NCBI RefSeq assembly: GCF_003865075.1
Contig: NZ_BHWB01000016.1
Coordinates: forward strand, 30,881-94,880
Direction: 5' to 3'
DNA from: Bacteroides faecalis
GTDB lineage: Bacteria; Bacteroidota; Bacteroidia; Bacteroidales; Bacteroidaceae
Length of the DNA stretch: 64,000 bases
Shown: one piece after another, positions 44,530 through 53,811 of the stretch
How the letters are laid out: each line of letters opens with the position of its first letter
Numbering within the stretch: the first letter of the stretch is position 1
The notes under the pieces: model-generated
Seen by the model: the letters and a program-made list of their open reading frames with translations, nothing else
What the model was told of the DNA's origin: nothing
Database searches by the model: none
Made by a program: the position numbers and the translations under genes

Positions 44530-45840
44530 CTACAATAATTGTCTTGACTTTATTTCCAAATATTTATTGATTACGTCAATAGATAGATTTTCAGGTGTAG
44601 TCAGCAAGGAATAAATTCCATGCTGTTTCAAGGTAGAAACAATCAGTCTCTTTTCAAAAGCAAATTTCTCGGCGATTACATGGCGGTAATATTCTTCAGT
44701 ATTTTGTGCAGGAGCAGCAATATAGGCTTTCAAATCCGCGTCTTCAAAAAAAACGACTAATAACCGATGCTGACGATTCAACTGTTTCAAATAAGTTAGT
44801 TGCCGGTTCATACTACTGATATTAGTAAAATTCGTATATAAAATCAGAAGGCTTCGTTTACTAACATGCTTATTCATGTGAACACAAAGAGCCGAAAAGT
44901 CTGTTTCACCGAAAGTAGTGTGCTGACTATATAAATTTTCAAGGAGAGTCTGCATGTGTCCGGGCTGTTTAGAAGCCGGAACAAACGAATCAAAATGTTC
45001 GTCAAAAGTTACTAAACCTGCTTTATCTTCTTTTTGTAAAGCCACATAAGATAGCACTAAAGAAGCATTAATCGCATAATCAAACAATGTCATTCCACGA
45101 AAAGCTTGTTGCATGATCCTCCCCTTATCAATCACATTAAAAATCTGTTGAGAACGTTCATCCTGATAAACATTCACCATTAATTGATGTCTGCGGGCAC
45201 TGGCTTTCCAGTTGATCGTTCGATAATCATCTCCCTTTACATAATCCTTTATCTGCTCAAACTCTGTATGATGCCCTATCCGACGTATACGTTTAATTCC
45301 CAGTTCAGTAAGATTATCATTAATAGCCAGCAACTCATACTGATGCAACATCAGATAAGAAGGATATACCTTGATTTCCAGAGGCTCCCCACAAGTGTAA
45401 CGTCGTGAAAGTAAACCGATCTGCAAGGTTACAAATACCCTGATATGTCCAAAGCCGTAAACACCTCGTCTCGTTGGTCGCAGTGAATAAGTAATATTTC
45501 TTCCTTCATTCGCTTGTAACTCTATCTTAAAATCAATATCACGTTTCTGAAAGATAAAAGGAATCTCATCAATAACATCCAAAGATACCGGACGTGAATA
45601 ACTACTCTCTACACGAATATTCACTTCATTGTTATCTCCATTTGAAAAACGGTCGGCACATCGACGATATGCTCTTATCCCATGAATACTATAAAGGAGA
45701 TATCCATCTATCAACGCCATCAGAAATAAGATGACAAGAGCTACTTGCCCTATTATAAACAATGGAGCAAATGCATATCCGCTACCCAATAACAGGATAA
45801 CCAGAACAAGGGCAATATAAAAACGACGAGTGAGGTACAA
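44530..45840 (-). CDS. DUF58-domain membrane protein
   Basis: 436 residues from a TTG start (LYLTRRFYIALVLVILLLGSGYAF), preceded by AAGGA. Two N-terminal TM segments are followed by a beta region (about 60-180) and the DUF58 core with RRIGHHTEFEQIKDYVKGDDYRTINWKASARR, the family signature. A vWA-like fold follows (IFNVIDKGRIM, DYAINASLVLSYVALQKEDKAGLVTF). Follows moxR in the operon; MoxR-DUF58 pairs act as chaperone-type complexes on unknown client proteins or complexes. Confidence 0.87.
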   Translation of the reverse strand: MYLTRRFYIALVLVILLLGSGYAFAPLFIIGQVALVILFLMALIDGYLLYSIHGIRAYRRCADRFSNGDNNEVNIRVESSYSRPVSLDVIDEIPFIFQKRDIDFKIELQANEGRNITYSLRPTRRGVYGFGHIRVFVTLQIGLLSRRYTCGEPLEIKVYPSYLMLHQYELLAINDNLTELGIKRIRRIGHHTEFEQIKDYVKGDDYRTINWKASARRHQLMVNVYQDERSQQIFNVIDKGRIMQQAFRGMTLFDYAINASLVLSYVALQKEDKAGLVTFDEHFDSFVPASKQPGHMQTLLENLYSQHTTFGETDFSALCVHMNKHVSKRSLLILYTNFTNISSMNRQLTYLKQLNRQHRLLVVFFEDADLKAYIAAPAQNTEEYYRHVIAEKFAFEKRLIVSTLKQHGIYSLLTTPENLSIDVINKYLEIKSRQLL

Positions 45841-45888
45841 ATCCTTAAATTATAAATTATACAAATTGATTTAATAGCTAAAAGAATA

Positions 45889-46863
45889 TTATTTCGGAAC
45901 TTCCACCCTATCAATCAATCGTTGAGTAACCTTAACAGGAGAATATCCCTCCATCTCAGCTTCCGCAGTCAAAATCAAACGATGTTGAAGCACAAAAGGA
46001 GCTACAAACTTAATATCTTCCGGTGTCACAAAATCACGACCTTGTAGCAAAGCATATGCTTTAGAAGACTGCAACATAGCAACTGATGCACGTGGAGAAG
46101 CTCCCAAATATACAGCCTTACTGGTACGGGTCTGTTGTACAATCATCGCAATGTATTGGAGCAATGTACGATCTACGAAAACCTGCCCCATCAATGCCCG
46201 AAGCGATAATAACTCTTCACGGGTGATAGTCGGTACCACATTATCCAATTTTACCAATGAAGTATTTGTATGATGACGTTCCAAGATATTCACTTCCTCG
46301 TCTAAGGACGGATAATTCATCGTTATTTTCATTAGAAAACGATCGAGCTGTGCCTCAGGAAGCTTATAGGTACCTTCTTGTTCTACAGGATTCTGAGTAG
46401 CAAGAATGGTATAAAGGTCTCCCATCCGATACGTCATCCCGTCAATGGTTATCTGACGTTCTTCCATGACCTCAAAAAGAGCAGCTTGTGTCTTGGCAGG
46501 CGCACGGTTAATCTCGTCCACCAATACAATATCAGCGAAAATAGGTCCTCTATGAAAATCAAAATCATTGTTTTTCATGTTGAATACTGTAGTACCTAAT
46601 ACATCACTCGGCATCAAATCCGGAGTGAACTGAATACGGCTAAAGTCTGCATCTATCAAGCGGGCAGTCAATCGGGCCAACAAAGTCTTGGCAACTCCCG
46701 GCACTCCCTCAATCAAGATATGGCCATTGGCAAGGATAGCAGTCAGTACCAGATCAACCGTTTGTTCTTGTCCAACAATAACGGAAGCAATCCTATCCTT
46801 AAGCTCTTGTATCTTCTCGGAAAAAAGCGTTAAATCTATCCGTTGTTCTGTATTCTCTTCCAT
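45889..46863 (-). CDS. MoxR-family AAA+ ATPase
   Basis: 324 residues. Walker A is IEGVPGVAKTLLARLTARLI, with FTPDLMPSDVLGTTVF, Walker B ADIVLVDEINRAPAKTQAALFEVMEERQITIDG, sensor ATQNPVEQEGTYKLPEAQLDRFLMK and a C-terminal lid with GASPRASVAMLQSSKAYAL. The core of the gene cluster with DUF4350 and DUF4129 upstream and DUF58 downstream, all on the minus strand. Probably remodels the cluster's membrane proteins. Confidence 0.92.
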   Translation of the reverse strand: MEENTEQRIDLTLFSEKIQELKDRIASVIVGQEQTVDLVLTAILANGHILIEGVPGVAKTLLARLTARLIDADFSRIQFTPDLMPSDVLGTTVFNMKNNDFDFHRGPIFADIVLVDEINRAPAKTQAALFEVMEERQITIDGMTYRMGDLYTILATQNPVEQEGTYKLPEAQLDRFLMKITMNYPSLDEEVNILERHHTNTSLVKLDNVVPTITREELLSLRALMGQVFVDRTLLQYIAMIVQQTRTSKAVYLGASPRASVAMLQSSKAYALLQGRDFVTPEDIKFVAPFVLQHRLILTAEAEMEGYSPVKVTQRLIDRVEVPK

Positions 46864-46874
46864 ATATTTTTTCT

Positions 46875-48149
46875 TTAGATATGATTCATTATTTCATTCA
46901 TTTTATCAATAAATCGTTTCATCTCTTCCGCCGACAGAGTACGTCCTCCATAAATCACCGGTCTGATTTCACGAATAAATTCCCCAATTACTTCCACATC
47001 CATACCTGTTTTTTGAGCAATTTTAAGAAACGAGTGCTCATCATCGGTCACTTCTTCAATATCTACCTGTACTTCTCTTCTTAACTCTTCTGCAAAATAA
47101 GTAAACTTCTTATGTACCAAGTTGGCATGATCATTCTTTTGATAATAAAGTGTACCTATCAGTTTAGTAAATTCCAGCGATCTATTCTCCGGTTCGGAAA
47201 TCACAGGTATCGCTCTTTGCCTCCTTTTTGCAGTAAATAACATGAAAAGCAATATTGCAATCATAGTTAAGTATATAGCCCAACGTAAGGGACGCTGAGA
47301 GAGGAAATAACTGAGAGGTGATTCCTGCAATTGTTCTATTCCTTGCTGATATGCCGCTGTACGCACTATAGGCAAGTTTTTCATTCTTGACAATAACCGG
47401 AAAAGATAAGTTGCATTATCTCCATCTAACACACCATAATTCGTAAAAAGCAAAGGCGTAGACACTAAAATGATTTCTCCTTTCCCCCATGGACGGACAA
47501 ATGCCATTGAAGGATGATAATTTCCAGATACATTGGTTGTATCTATATCAGGCATAAATGCCTCCAAACCCTCTGTCAAATCTTTCTCTGCCAAACTCTG
47601 AAAAGGTAATGAATAATAGTCACGAAAATAAGAGCTACATAGAATTGGATAAAAACGAAATACCTGTCGGGAATAAACAGTAGTATCCCCTACCCAATAA
47701 ATACTATCCTTCTTTGCTAATGAAGACGCATACTTTTTCATCATCACCGGACTAAAATAAGAATAGGAACAAGTAAACTTCAATGTATCTTCCAATTCCT
47801 TACCAAAGGAGGTACTTACCAACATAATTTTATTCCCCCGTTCAGCCATTTTCAACAAAGACTCTACATCCAGTTCACTAAATTTCAGATACTGATCCAC
47901 TATCAATATAGCCCGATTATGTAATGTGTCTTCCTGTTCCAGTTGATAAAATGTTTTGGACGAGAGAGAATAACCAAGAGGTAAAGAAGATGACAATATA
48001 CTATCGAACAATGCGCATCCGAAAGGTTGTTTGTCATAATGACTAAAAGTTGGAGTCCACACAAATTTCTTTGGCATATGATATTCCACTGCAAACATCA
48101 ACAGCAGAAAAGCCATAATACCCAAAATAAACCAACGACTTCCTTTCAC
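46875..48149 (-). CDS. DUF4350-domain membrane protein
   Basis: 424 residues from a GTG start overlapping the previous gene by 4 nt (GTGA). One N-terminal TM (WFILGIMAFLLLMFAVEY), a long extracytoplasmic part (VWTPTFSHYDKQPFGCALFDSIL, ILIVDQYLKFSELDVESLLKMAERGNKIMLVS, HPSMAFVRPWGKGEIILVSTPLLFTNYGVLD) and a second TM (AIYLTMIAILLFMLFTAKRR), then a cytoplasmic tail. This is the DUF4350 layout, which resembles glutamine-amidotransferase-like folds. It accompanies MoxR in Bacteroidetes clusters; molecular role unknown. Confidence 0.82.
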   Translation of the reverse strand: MKGSRWFILGIMAFLLLMFAVEYHMPKKFVWTPTFSHYDKQPFGCALFDSILSSSLPLGYSLSSKTFYQLEQEDTLHNRAILIVDQYLKFSELDVESLLKMAERGNKIMLVSTSFGKELEDTLKFTCSYSYFSPVMMKKYASSLAKKDSIYWVGDTTVYSRQVFRFYPILCSSYFRDYYSLPFQSLAEKDLTEGLEAFMPDIDTTNVSGNYHPSMAFVRPWGKGEIILVSTPLLFTNYGVLDGDNATYLFRLLSRMKNLPIVRTAAYQQGIEQLQESPLSYFLSQRPLRWAIYLTMIAILLFMLFTAKRRQRAIPVISEPENRSLEFTKLIGTLYYQKNDHANLVHKKFTYFAEELRREVQVDIEEVTDDEHSFLKIAQKTGMDVEVIGEFIREIRPVIYGGRTLSAEEMKRFIDKMNEIMNHI

Positions 48150-48760
48150 GAAGTACCTCCTTTCCGGATTTCCGCCTGCAAGGCTTGCATGATACGGAAA
48201 AGTTGTTCCGTTGCTTCAAAGTTTCCATAACGAACCCGCAGAAAATGATTTGTCAGTTCACGAAAGGCAGGCATTCGTACTTCGCCATTATATTGAGTAG
48301 CTGTTTTATAAGGTTGCCAATCAATACGTTTAGTATCACTCAAGTACTTTAATGTCTGTAAATAAAGTAAACGTATAGCTTCCCGATAATCACTATGCGC
48401 AAGTGCATCAGCAATTCCTCCCGGGAAATCAACTCCGTAAATTGTATCCTCTTCTACAGTATATGGCAAAGCACTTTTAGGTGAACGCATAAAAAGCCCG
48501 GGACGTTTCCGGTAAACAAACCAAATAATCAGAAGCAAAATAACAATAGCAATACATATTAAAACCAGCTCTGAATATTGCTCCGAAAAGCGACCACCAA
48601 ATATCTTACGTAATAATTCCCCAAACCGCTGGTTAATCCACTCAAAGAAATTAATCTCCGGAGTAATCAACTCACGATTATAGTCATAGGCAGGATCAGA
48701 TTGCCAGACAGCAATCTGTGCCGTATCACAAACCAACGTATCTGTAGGGGAAGTTGTCAT
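48146..48760 (-). CDS. DUF4129-domain membrane protein
   Basis: 204 residues from the ATG at 48760; a TTG three codons earlier is possible. One TM about 70-92 (LVLICIAIVILLLIIWFVYRK). The DUF4129-like cytoplasmic part has DFPGGIADALAHSDYREAIRLLYLQTLKYLSDTKRIDWQPYKTATQY and FRELTNHFLRVRYGNFEATEQLFRIMQALQ, where the pattern DYREAIRLLY and the RYG motif are typical. Overlaps the DUF4350 start by 4 nt. Confidence 0.82.
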   Translation of the reverse strand: MTTSPTDTLVCDTAQIAVWQSDPAYDYNRELITPEINFFEWINQRFGELLRKIFGGRFSEQYSELVLICIAIVILLLIIWFVYRKRPGLFMRSPKSALPYTVEEDTIYGVDFPGGIADALAHSDYREAIRLLYLQTLKYLSDTKRIDWQPYKTATQYNGEVRMPAFRELTNHFLRVRYGNFEATEQLFRIMQALQAEIRKGGTS

Positions 48761-48778
48761 CCAGTTCAAATTCCGGTT

Positions 48779-49714
48779 TTAAAGTTTATCAAAATTATCA
48801 ATATCACTTTCCACAGTCACACTATCTACAACTTCCGATGCATGGCCATATTGATAAGCCAATCCGATCAAAGTAAATATCATTGAAAGATATGCACCAA
48901 ATGCCTGAATAATACCCAATAAATAAAGTAAAAAACTATAGCCAACTGATACAGTTGCCGTACTTCCTGTATCACTCATTGCAAAAAAGTACTTTACTAC
49001 CGTAGCTACATACCAGGGAACCATAGTCACTCCTTGTAACACACTACCAATAATTCCCATTATAATAGAAATTAAAAAAATGCCTCCCCATGTTGCAAAT
49101 CCCAGCCGAAAAGTTTTTCCCAATGCTGCCATTATTGTAATGTCTTCGAACAGATAAATAGGAGCAAATAATGCGAGTGGTACAGAAAAAGCAATCAAAA
49201 GTGGAATAGTAAGGATCAATGTAAACATCGACAAATACATTAATACACCTATCGGAATCATCGCTAACACAACTAACACAGTACTTACGACCATTAACAG
49301 GAACATGCGCCCAATATTACGGAGCAGCAAAGGTTTTAATTCTCTCAACGTAACACCTTGCAACCCTCCTTCACGTTCATTATAAATACGTATTAATGTA
49401 TACACCAGCGAAGATAGCATAGCTGTTCCTATCAAATATAGCAACATATACAATGCATAGTATGTCATAAACCCGGCCAGCATTCCTAAATCAGAATTTG
49501 CCACAGCACTATTGGCAAGAGTAGTCATTGTCATAGCCCCGCCCATAAGCCCGTTTAAACTTAATGCTTGTATAAGGCACAACGGTAAAATCAAATAAGT
49601 AGTTAACTTCAACAGCGGTTTCCAATTTTCTTTTATAAAATCAAAAGCTGCGTTCAACTTCTCGCCAAAAGGGCGTTTAACATACAGTGCGATCTTAGGT
49701 TTCTGTAATTCCAT
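48779..49714 (-). CDS. Multi-spanning membrane protein of the MoxR cluster
   Basis: 311 residues with about six hydrophobic segments (ILPLCLIQALSLNGLMGGAMTM, YALYMLLYLIGTAMLSSLVYT, MFLLMVVSTVLVVLAMIPIGVLMYL, LLIAFSVPLALFAPIYLF, ISIIMGIIGSVLQGV, FLLYLLGIIQAFGAYLSMIFTLIGLAYQYGH). It resembles the glycerophosphoryl-diester-phosphodiesterase-like/DUF7847 type membrane proteins that accompany SpoIIM and RDD proteins. I cannot name its function. Overlaps the upstream SpoIIM-like gene by 20 nt, so expressed as one unit. Confidence 0.75.
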   Translation of the reverse strand: MELQKPKIALYVKRPFGEKLNAAFDFIKENWKPLLKLTTYLILPLCLIQALSLNGLMGGAMTMTTLANSAVANSDLGMLAGFMTYYALYMLLYLIGTAMLSSLVYTLIRIYNEREGGLQGVTLRELKPLLLRNIGRMFLLMVVSTVLVVLAMIPIGVLMYLSMFTLILTIPLLIAFSVPLALFAPIYLFEDITIMAALGKTFRLGFATWGGIFLISIIMGIIGSVLQGVTMVPWYVATVVKYFFAMSDTGSTATVSVGYSFLLYLLGIIQAFGAYLSMIFTLIGLAYQYGHASEVVDSVTVESDIDNFDKL

Positions 49715-50657
49715 TTTTTTTCCTATTAGGTAAATAAATATAGTAGAAAATAATAAAAGCCAACGATAATAAGATCAATCCAAGTCGTAAAAAATCAGGA
49801 ATATCTGTATGACGGGTAACAAACCCCTCTATAAATCCCGCCAAAATGAATACAGGTATCGTACCCACTATAATCTTCACCCCCCTTTTTGCTCCCCGAC
49901 GGAACGATTCTAATCTGGAATATGTTCCTGGAAATAGCCAGCCATTGCCTAAAGCTATTCCTGCAGCACCGGCTACAATAATTGCCCATAGCTCAAGCGT
50001 GCCATGCAAAAAGATTGCCAGAGAAGATTCCCAAAGCAAATCATGCTGATAAAAGAATGCTTGAAAAGCACCTACCATAATCCCATTCCTCAAAAGGATA
50101 TATCCTGTACCAAAACTAGTCAATAATCCCATTGCAAAACAATGAAAAGATACCATTATGTTATTTAATGTAATACCCAAAAACATAGGAATTTCGGAAG
50201 AGCCGTCATATACAGCCATCGGTTCTCCATTCGCTATATTATTTAAAGTCATATCTACATACTGATCTCCTAAAATCAATCTAACGAAATCCGAATCATT
50301 CACAGATGACAATACACCAATGAATACACTTGCCATGAAAACACAAAAGGAGATCAATAATTCACGACGAGCATCATACATTGTTTGTGGAACCTCACGA
50401 GTCCAGAAAGTGATAATCCGCGTCCATTTCTCACGCTTATTACGATAGATCTCGTTATGCAACGAAGAAGCAAGATTATTCAGATAGATTGTAATACGGG
50501 AGTTAGGAAAATGAGTTTGAGCAAACGCCAGATCAGCAGTCAGATCCGAATAAACATCGGCAAGTTGATCAGGGGACAAACGTTTAGCCTGTTCCACTAC
50601 CTTCTCGGTATCTTTCCATTTATCAATATTCTGACGGATAAACGTTACTTCCTTCAT
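49695..50657 (-). CDS. SpoIIM-like (DUF95) membrane protein
   Basis: 320 residues from the ATG at 50657 (MKEVTFIRQNIDKWKDTEKVV, the usual family start). A GTG three codons earlier is less likely. The cytoplasmic helical N-terminus is about 1-105; six TMs follow, with FCVFMASVFIGVLSSVND, LTNNIMVSFHCFAMGLLTSFGTGYILLRNGIMVGAFQAFFYQHDLLWESSLAIFLHGTLELWAIIVAGAAGIALGNGWLFPGTYSR (the SpoIIM/DUF95 hallmark HGTLELWAIIIAG). First gene of the leftward MoxR cluster, divergent from the RDD gene. Not a sporulation protein in Bacteroides. Confidence 0.87.
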   Translation of the reverse strand: MKEVTFIRQNIDKWKDTEKVVEQAKRLSPDQLADVYSDLTADLAFAQTHFPNSRITIYLNNLASSLHNEIYRNKREKWTRIITFWTREVPQTMYDARRELLISFCVFMASVFIGVLSSVNDSDFVRLILGDQYVDMTLNNIANGEPMAVYDGSSEIPMFLGITLNNIMVSFHCFAMGLLTSFGTGYILLRNGIMVGAFQAFFYQHDLLWESSLAIFLHGTLELWAIIVAGAAGIALGNGWLFPGTYSRLESFRRGAKRGVKIIVGTIPVFILAGFIEGFVTRHTDIPDFLRLGLILLSLAFIIFYYIYLPNRKKNGITET

Positions 50658-50720
50658 GCCTTTCACAAGTGTTCGGATAAGATTTGTCCGAAACCGAAAG
50701 CAAAAGTAAGAGAATTTTTA

Positions 50721-50728
50721 TATATTTG
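50721..50728 (+). promoter_or_regulatory. -7 element of the RDD gene
   Basis: TATATTTG, exact TAnnTTTG, 30 bp before the ATG at 50759. Confidence 0.6.
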
Positions 50729-50758
50729 CAACGGAACCATAAAAATGTTTAATCAAAA

Positions 50759-51484
50759 ATGGCAGAATCTACAATTATCACCGGACAATTCGTTCGTATC
50801 AGCCAGACGCCCGCCAGTATAGGTGAACGTTTCATAGCATTTCTCATCGATTATATTTTGATTGTAATCTATTTGATGTCTACCATTACTCTTTTATTCA
50901 ATTTTTATGCTCCACGAGATTTCAACGCTGTTATATATACGTTTCTGATTATTCTACCAGTACTTTTTTACTCTTTTCTTTGTGAAACATTCAATCAAGG
51001 ACAGAGCTTCGGAAAAAAGTTAATGAATATCCGCGTCGTAAAAACAGATGGCTCTACTCCCGGCATTAGTTCCTATTTACTTCGTTGGTTGTTGTTTCCC
51101 ATCGATGTTCCTTTGACCGGAGGTTTAGGAGTCTTATCTGTCATATTGACCAAGAACAATCAACGTTTAGGAGATCTTGCTGCAGGAACTATGATAATTA
51201 AGGAGAAAAACTACCGAAAAATACATGTCAGCCTAGATGAGTTTGATTATCTGACGAAAGATTATCATCCTGTTTATCCACAATCTGCTGACTTATCATT
51301 AGAACAGGTCAATGTAATTACTCGCACATTGGAATCAAACAAAAAAGATCGTGAACGTCGTATCACGATGTTGGCAAAGAAAGTACAGGAGCTTTTATCT
51401 GTCACTCCTTTAGATTCCAATGGAGAGCGTTTCTTACAAACTGTTCTTAGAGATTATCAATATTATGCGCTAGAAGAGATTTAA
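50759..51484 (+). CDS. RDD-family membrane protein
   Basis: 241 residues. The RDD core is about 15-150: ASIGERFIAFLIDYILIVIYLMSTITLLF (R-D-D type R..D pattern), FYSFLCETFNQGQSFGKKLMNIRVVKTDG and LLFPIDVPLTGGLGVLSVILTKNNQRLGDLAAGTMIIKEKN. A cytoplasmic helical tail follows to 241. Divergent from the SpoIIM-like gene and part of the same widely conserved MoxR/DUF58 neighbourhood. Last housekeeping gene before the CRISPR array, 62 bp away. Confidence 0.88.
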   Translation: MAESTIITGQFVRISQTPASIGERFIAFLIDYILIVIYLMSTITLLFNFYAPRDFNAVIYTFLIILPVLFYSFLCETFNQGQSFGKKLMNIRVVKTDGSTPGISSYLLRWLLFPIDVPLTGGLGVLSVILTKNNQRLGDLAAGTMIIKEKNYRKIHVSLDEFDYLTKDYHPVYPQSADLSLEQVNVITRTLESNKKDRERRITMLAKKVQELLSVTPLDSNGERFLQTVLRDYQYYALEEI

Positions 51485-51546
51485 GTACACAAAAGCAACA
51501 AACTGCTCCTATCCTTTAAAATACCTTCCGGACCGTTCGTTTCAGC

Positions 51547-52438
51547 GTTGTGATTTGCTTTCAAATTAGTATCTTTACATCGTTGGAAACAACATGATGA
51601 AGGGAATATGCAAGGATATAGAAGTTGTGATTTGCTTTCAAATTAGTATCTTTACATCGTTGGAAACAACTGCCGCGTCAATCGTTCCGGCAGTAATCTG
51701 GTTGTGATTTGCTTTCAAATTAGTATCTTTACATCGTTGGAAACAACAAGCTCATGAATATCCCTTTGGGCCTGACTGTTGTGATTTGCTTTCAAATTAG
51801 TATCTTTACATCGTTGGAAACAACAAAGGCATAATAACAAAGAATCGTATATAGGTTGTGATTTGCTTTCAAATTAGTATCTTTACATCGTTGGAAACAA
51901 CTTTCCATTTTTGAAGCGCTTCGGCTTGACGGTTGTGATTTGCTTTCAAATTAGTATCTTTACATCGTTGGAAACAACATAAAGGTGTACGTTTTTCATT
52001 GGGCGGAAGTTGTGATTTGCTTTCAAATTAGTATCTTTACATCGTTGGAAACAACAAACTACGAAAATCAAAGAAAGCACATGGAGTTGTGATTTGCTTT
52101 CAAATTAGTATCTTTACATCGTTGGAAACAACAAATCTGTATTCATCAATATGCTGAGAGTGTTGTGATTTGCTTTCAAATTAGTATCTTTACATCGTTG
52201 GAAACAACTGGATATCCTCAATCACAAGAAATTACAGTGTTGTGATTTGCTTTCAAATTAGTATCTTTACATCGTTGGAAACAACCATGTAGTAGTTGTT
52301 GTTCCCAGCAAGATAGTTGTGATTTGCTTTCAAATTAGTATCTTTACATCGTTGGAAACAACAAGAGGAGTTTCAAGAGGACCGAACAATTGTTGTGATT
52401 TGCTTTCAAATTAGTATCTTTACATCGTTGGAAACAAC
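51547..52438 (+). CRISPR. Type II-C CRISPR array, 12 repeats of 47 bp, 11 spacers
   Basis: Twelve apparently identical 47-bp repeats begin at 51547, 51624, 51701, 51778, 51855, 51932, 52009, 52086, 52162, 52239, 52316 and 52392. Nine spacers are 30 nt, and the two preceding repeats 9 and 12 are 29 nt. Repeats start GTTGTGATTTGCTTTC, end CGTTGGAAACAAC, and have terminal GTTGT/ACAAC inverted ends. The + strand is the crRNA strand because the first 24 nt of the repeat pair with the tracrRNA anti-repeat at 59192-59213. The terminal repeat is not visibly degenerate. Sixty-two bp separate it from the RDD gene on the left; an A/T-rich 72 bp lies between it and the palindrome on the right. Confidence 0.98.
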
Positions 52439-52510
52439 TGATTTTACATAAATCAGTGATTTACAACCAATTGAAAAACAAATCTAATAATAAAAAAAGA
52501 GGCTGTTTCT

Positions 52511-52546
52511 AACACAAAATCTCGCACTAGTGCGAGATTTTGTGTT
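52511..52546. terminator. 36-bp perfect palindrome at the cas2 stop
   Basis: Eighteen-base arms with no loop in the duplex (core CTCGCACT/AGTGCGAG, outer AACACAAAAT/ATTTTGTGTT). It starts directly past the cas2 stop codon (52547-52549, TAG on the minus strand). It would terminate the leftward cas operon and the rightward array transcript, which converge here. Confidence 0.75.
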
Positions 52547-52879
52547 CTAGAACAACTCTAATTGCTGTCCTGGCGGATTAACATCCTGAGTTTTCTTTCC
52601 ATAAAAGAGTTCTATATTTCCAAATTGTTTATCCGTAATACACATGATTCCGATATGTCCAAGCTCTGGAAGGAAACATTTAACTCTTTTTATATGTAAA
52701 GCAGCATTCTCGCTACTGGCACAGTGTCGCACATAAATGGAAAACTGGAACATGGTAAAACCATCCTTTTGTAGATTCTTTCTGAAATCTGCATAAGCCT
52801 TCTTTTCTTTTTTAGTCTCAGTTGGCAAATCAAAAAGAACAAGTATCCACATAACACGATATTCACTAAAACGATCCAT
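52547..52879 (-). CDS. cas2: CRISPR-associated Cas2
   Basis: 110 residues from the ATG at 52879, which overlaps the cas1 stop as TAATG. A 15-codon longer frame would lie wholly inside cas1. The ferredoxin-like core opens with YRVMWILVLFDLPTETKKEKKAYADFRKNLQKDGFTMFQFSIYVRHC; the Asp in LFDLPT is the conserved Cas2 residue. Forms the Cas1-Cas2 integrase that adds spacers. The 36-bp palindrome follows immediately. Confidence 0.96.
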   Translation of the reverse strand: MDRFSEYRVMWILVLFDLPTETKKEKKAYADFRKNLQKDGFTMFQFSIYVRHCASSENAALHIKRVKCFLPELGHIGIMCITDKQFGNIELFYGKKTQDVNPPGQQLELF

Positions 52880-53811
52880 TAGCGTATAGGATAAGCAATT
52901 CGTCGAAGTTCTCCACTGAAACATTTATAAAGCGAAGCAGTGGTTTGTCCCACAGCAACCATTAACGGACTGCGTTTGCCTCCAATTTGCACTTCCAAAG
53001 TAGGAATAGTAAGTAACCGCGTCTTAACCTCTTTCGTTAACTCCACATTCTTCCCGTACTCTTGTACCAAGCCGAACACTAATTCATCTACATACGGACG
53101 ATACGGCTCCATAATATCATCTGCCAGACAGTAAGCGTTGTAACGATTATGATGATGAATTCCCAAAGTTGGAAGCAATCCACTTGTCATCAACCCACGA
53201 GCCACCACCGCACGAAGAATGGCATATCCATAATTTAATAAATTATTGGGAGAAATTCCTTCGCGTGCCCGAGTAAAATTATAAATATTTGCAAATAAAG
53301 ATTTCCAATAATATGCGGCAGCACGCGCTTCCAAATTATCAGGGTCGCCACTACGCACATCAGCAGCCCATACACGCATACACTTTACCTCTTCATTCAT
53401 ACAATCTTTGAGTACAGATGCTTGATTATTAATCTTCGTTTGAATGGTTTGTTGCCAAAGCTGCTTCTTCAATGGCAATGAAGCAGCTAATTGCTCACGA
53501 AAACGTTCATTTTGAGTAGTATTCCCATGAAGAGGAAGCATTAGTCCAAGAGGCATACCCTTACTATCGCAAGTGATTACAGAACAGTTATTTTCAAGTA
53601 AAGCCTCCAACAAACTAGAAGTAATAGTGATTTGTTTGTTATCCAACACGACAATCCCAATGTCTTCTATAGGTTTCGTCACCTCTACCTGCTTTTTCAA
53701 TATCTCAGGCAGATCTGTAGCTTTCTCCACATCAGGCAGTTTAATAACCAACTGTGCATTTCGCAACGATAAATAAACCGGATTACCAAAATAAAGTGTT
53801 TTTTTAATCAT
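52879..53811 (-). CDS. cas1: CRISPR-associated Cas1 (type II)
   Basis: 310 residues. N-terminal beta domain (TLYFGNPVYLSLRNAQLVIKLPD, SVITCDSKGMPLGLMLPL) and a helical catalytic domain with E161 (NLEARAAAYYWKSLF), histidines 219-221 (LGIHHHNRYNAYCLADDIMEPYRPYVDELVF) and E235, the expected E-H-E/D metal site. Starts inside the RhuM stop (ATGATTAA, 8-nt overlap) and overlaps cas2 by one base, so the three are translated as a coupled set. Integrase for new spacers. Confidence 0.97.
   Translation of the reverse strand: MIKKTLYFGNPVYLSLRNAQLVIKLPDVEKATDLPEILKKQVEVTKPIEDIGIVVLDNKQITITSSLLEALLENNCSVITCDSKGMPLGLMLPLHGNTTQNERFREQLAASLPLKKQLWQQTIQTKINNQASVLKDCMNEEVKCMRVWAADVRSGDPDNLEARAAAYYWKSLFANIYNFTRAREGISPNNLLNYGYAILRAVVARGLMTSGLLPTLGIHHHNRYNAYCLADDIMEPYRPYVDELVFGLVQEYGKNVELTKEVKTRLLTIPTLEVQIGGKRSPLMVAVGQTTASLYKCFSGELRRIAYPIR

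Noticed and set aside
52880..52924. Longer cas2 reading frame
   Set aside because: The added codons lie wholly within cas1 and the ATG at 52879 overlaps the cas1 stop as TAATG, the usual coupling.
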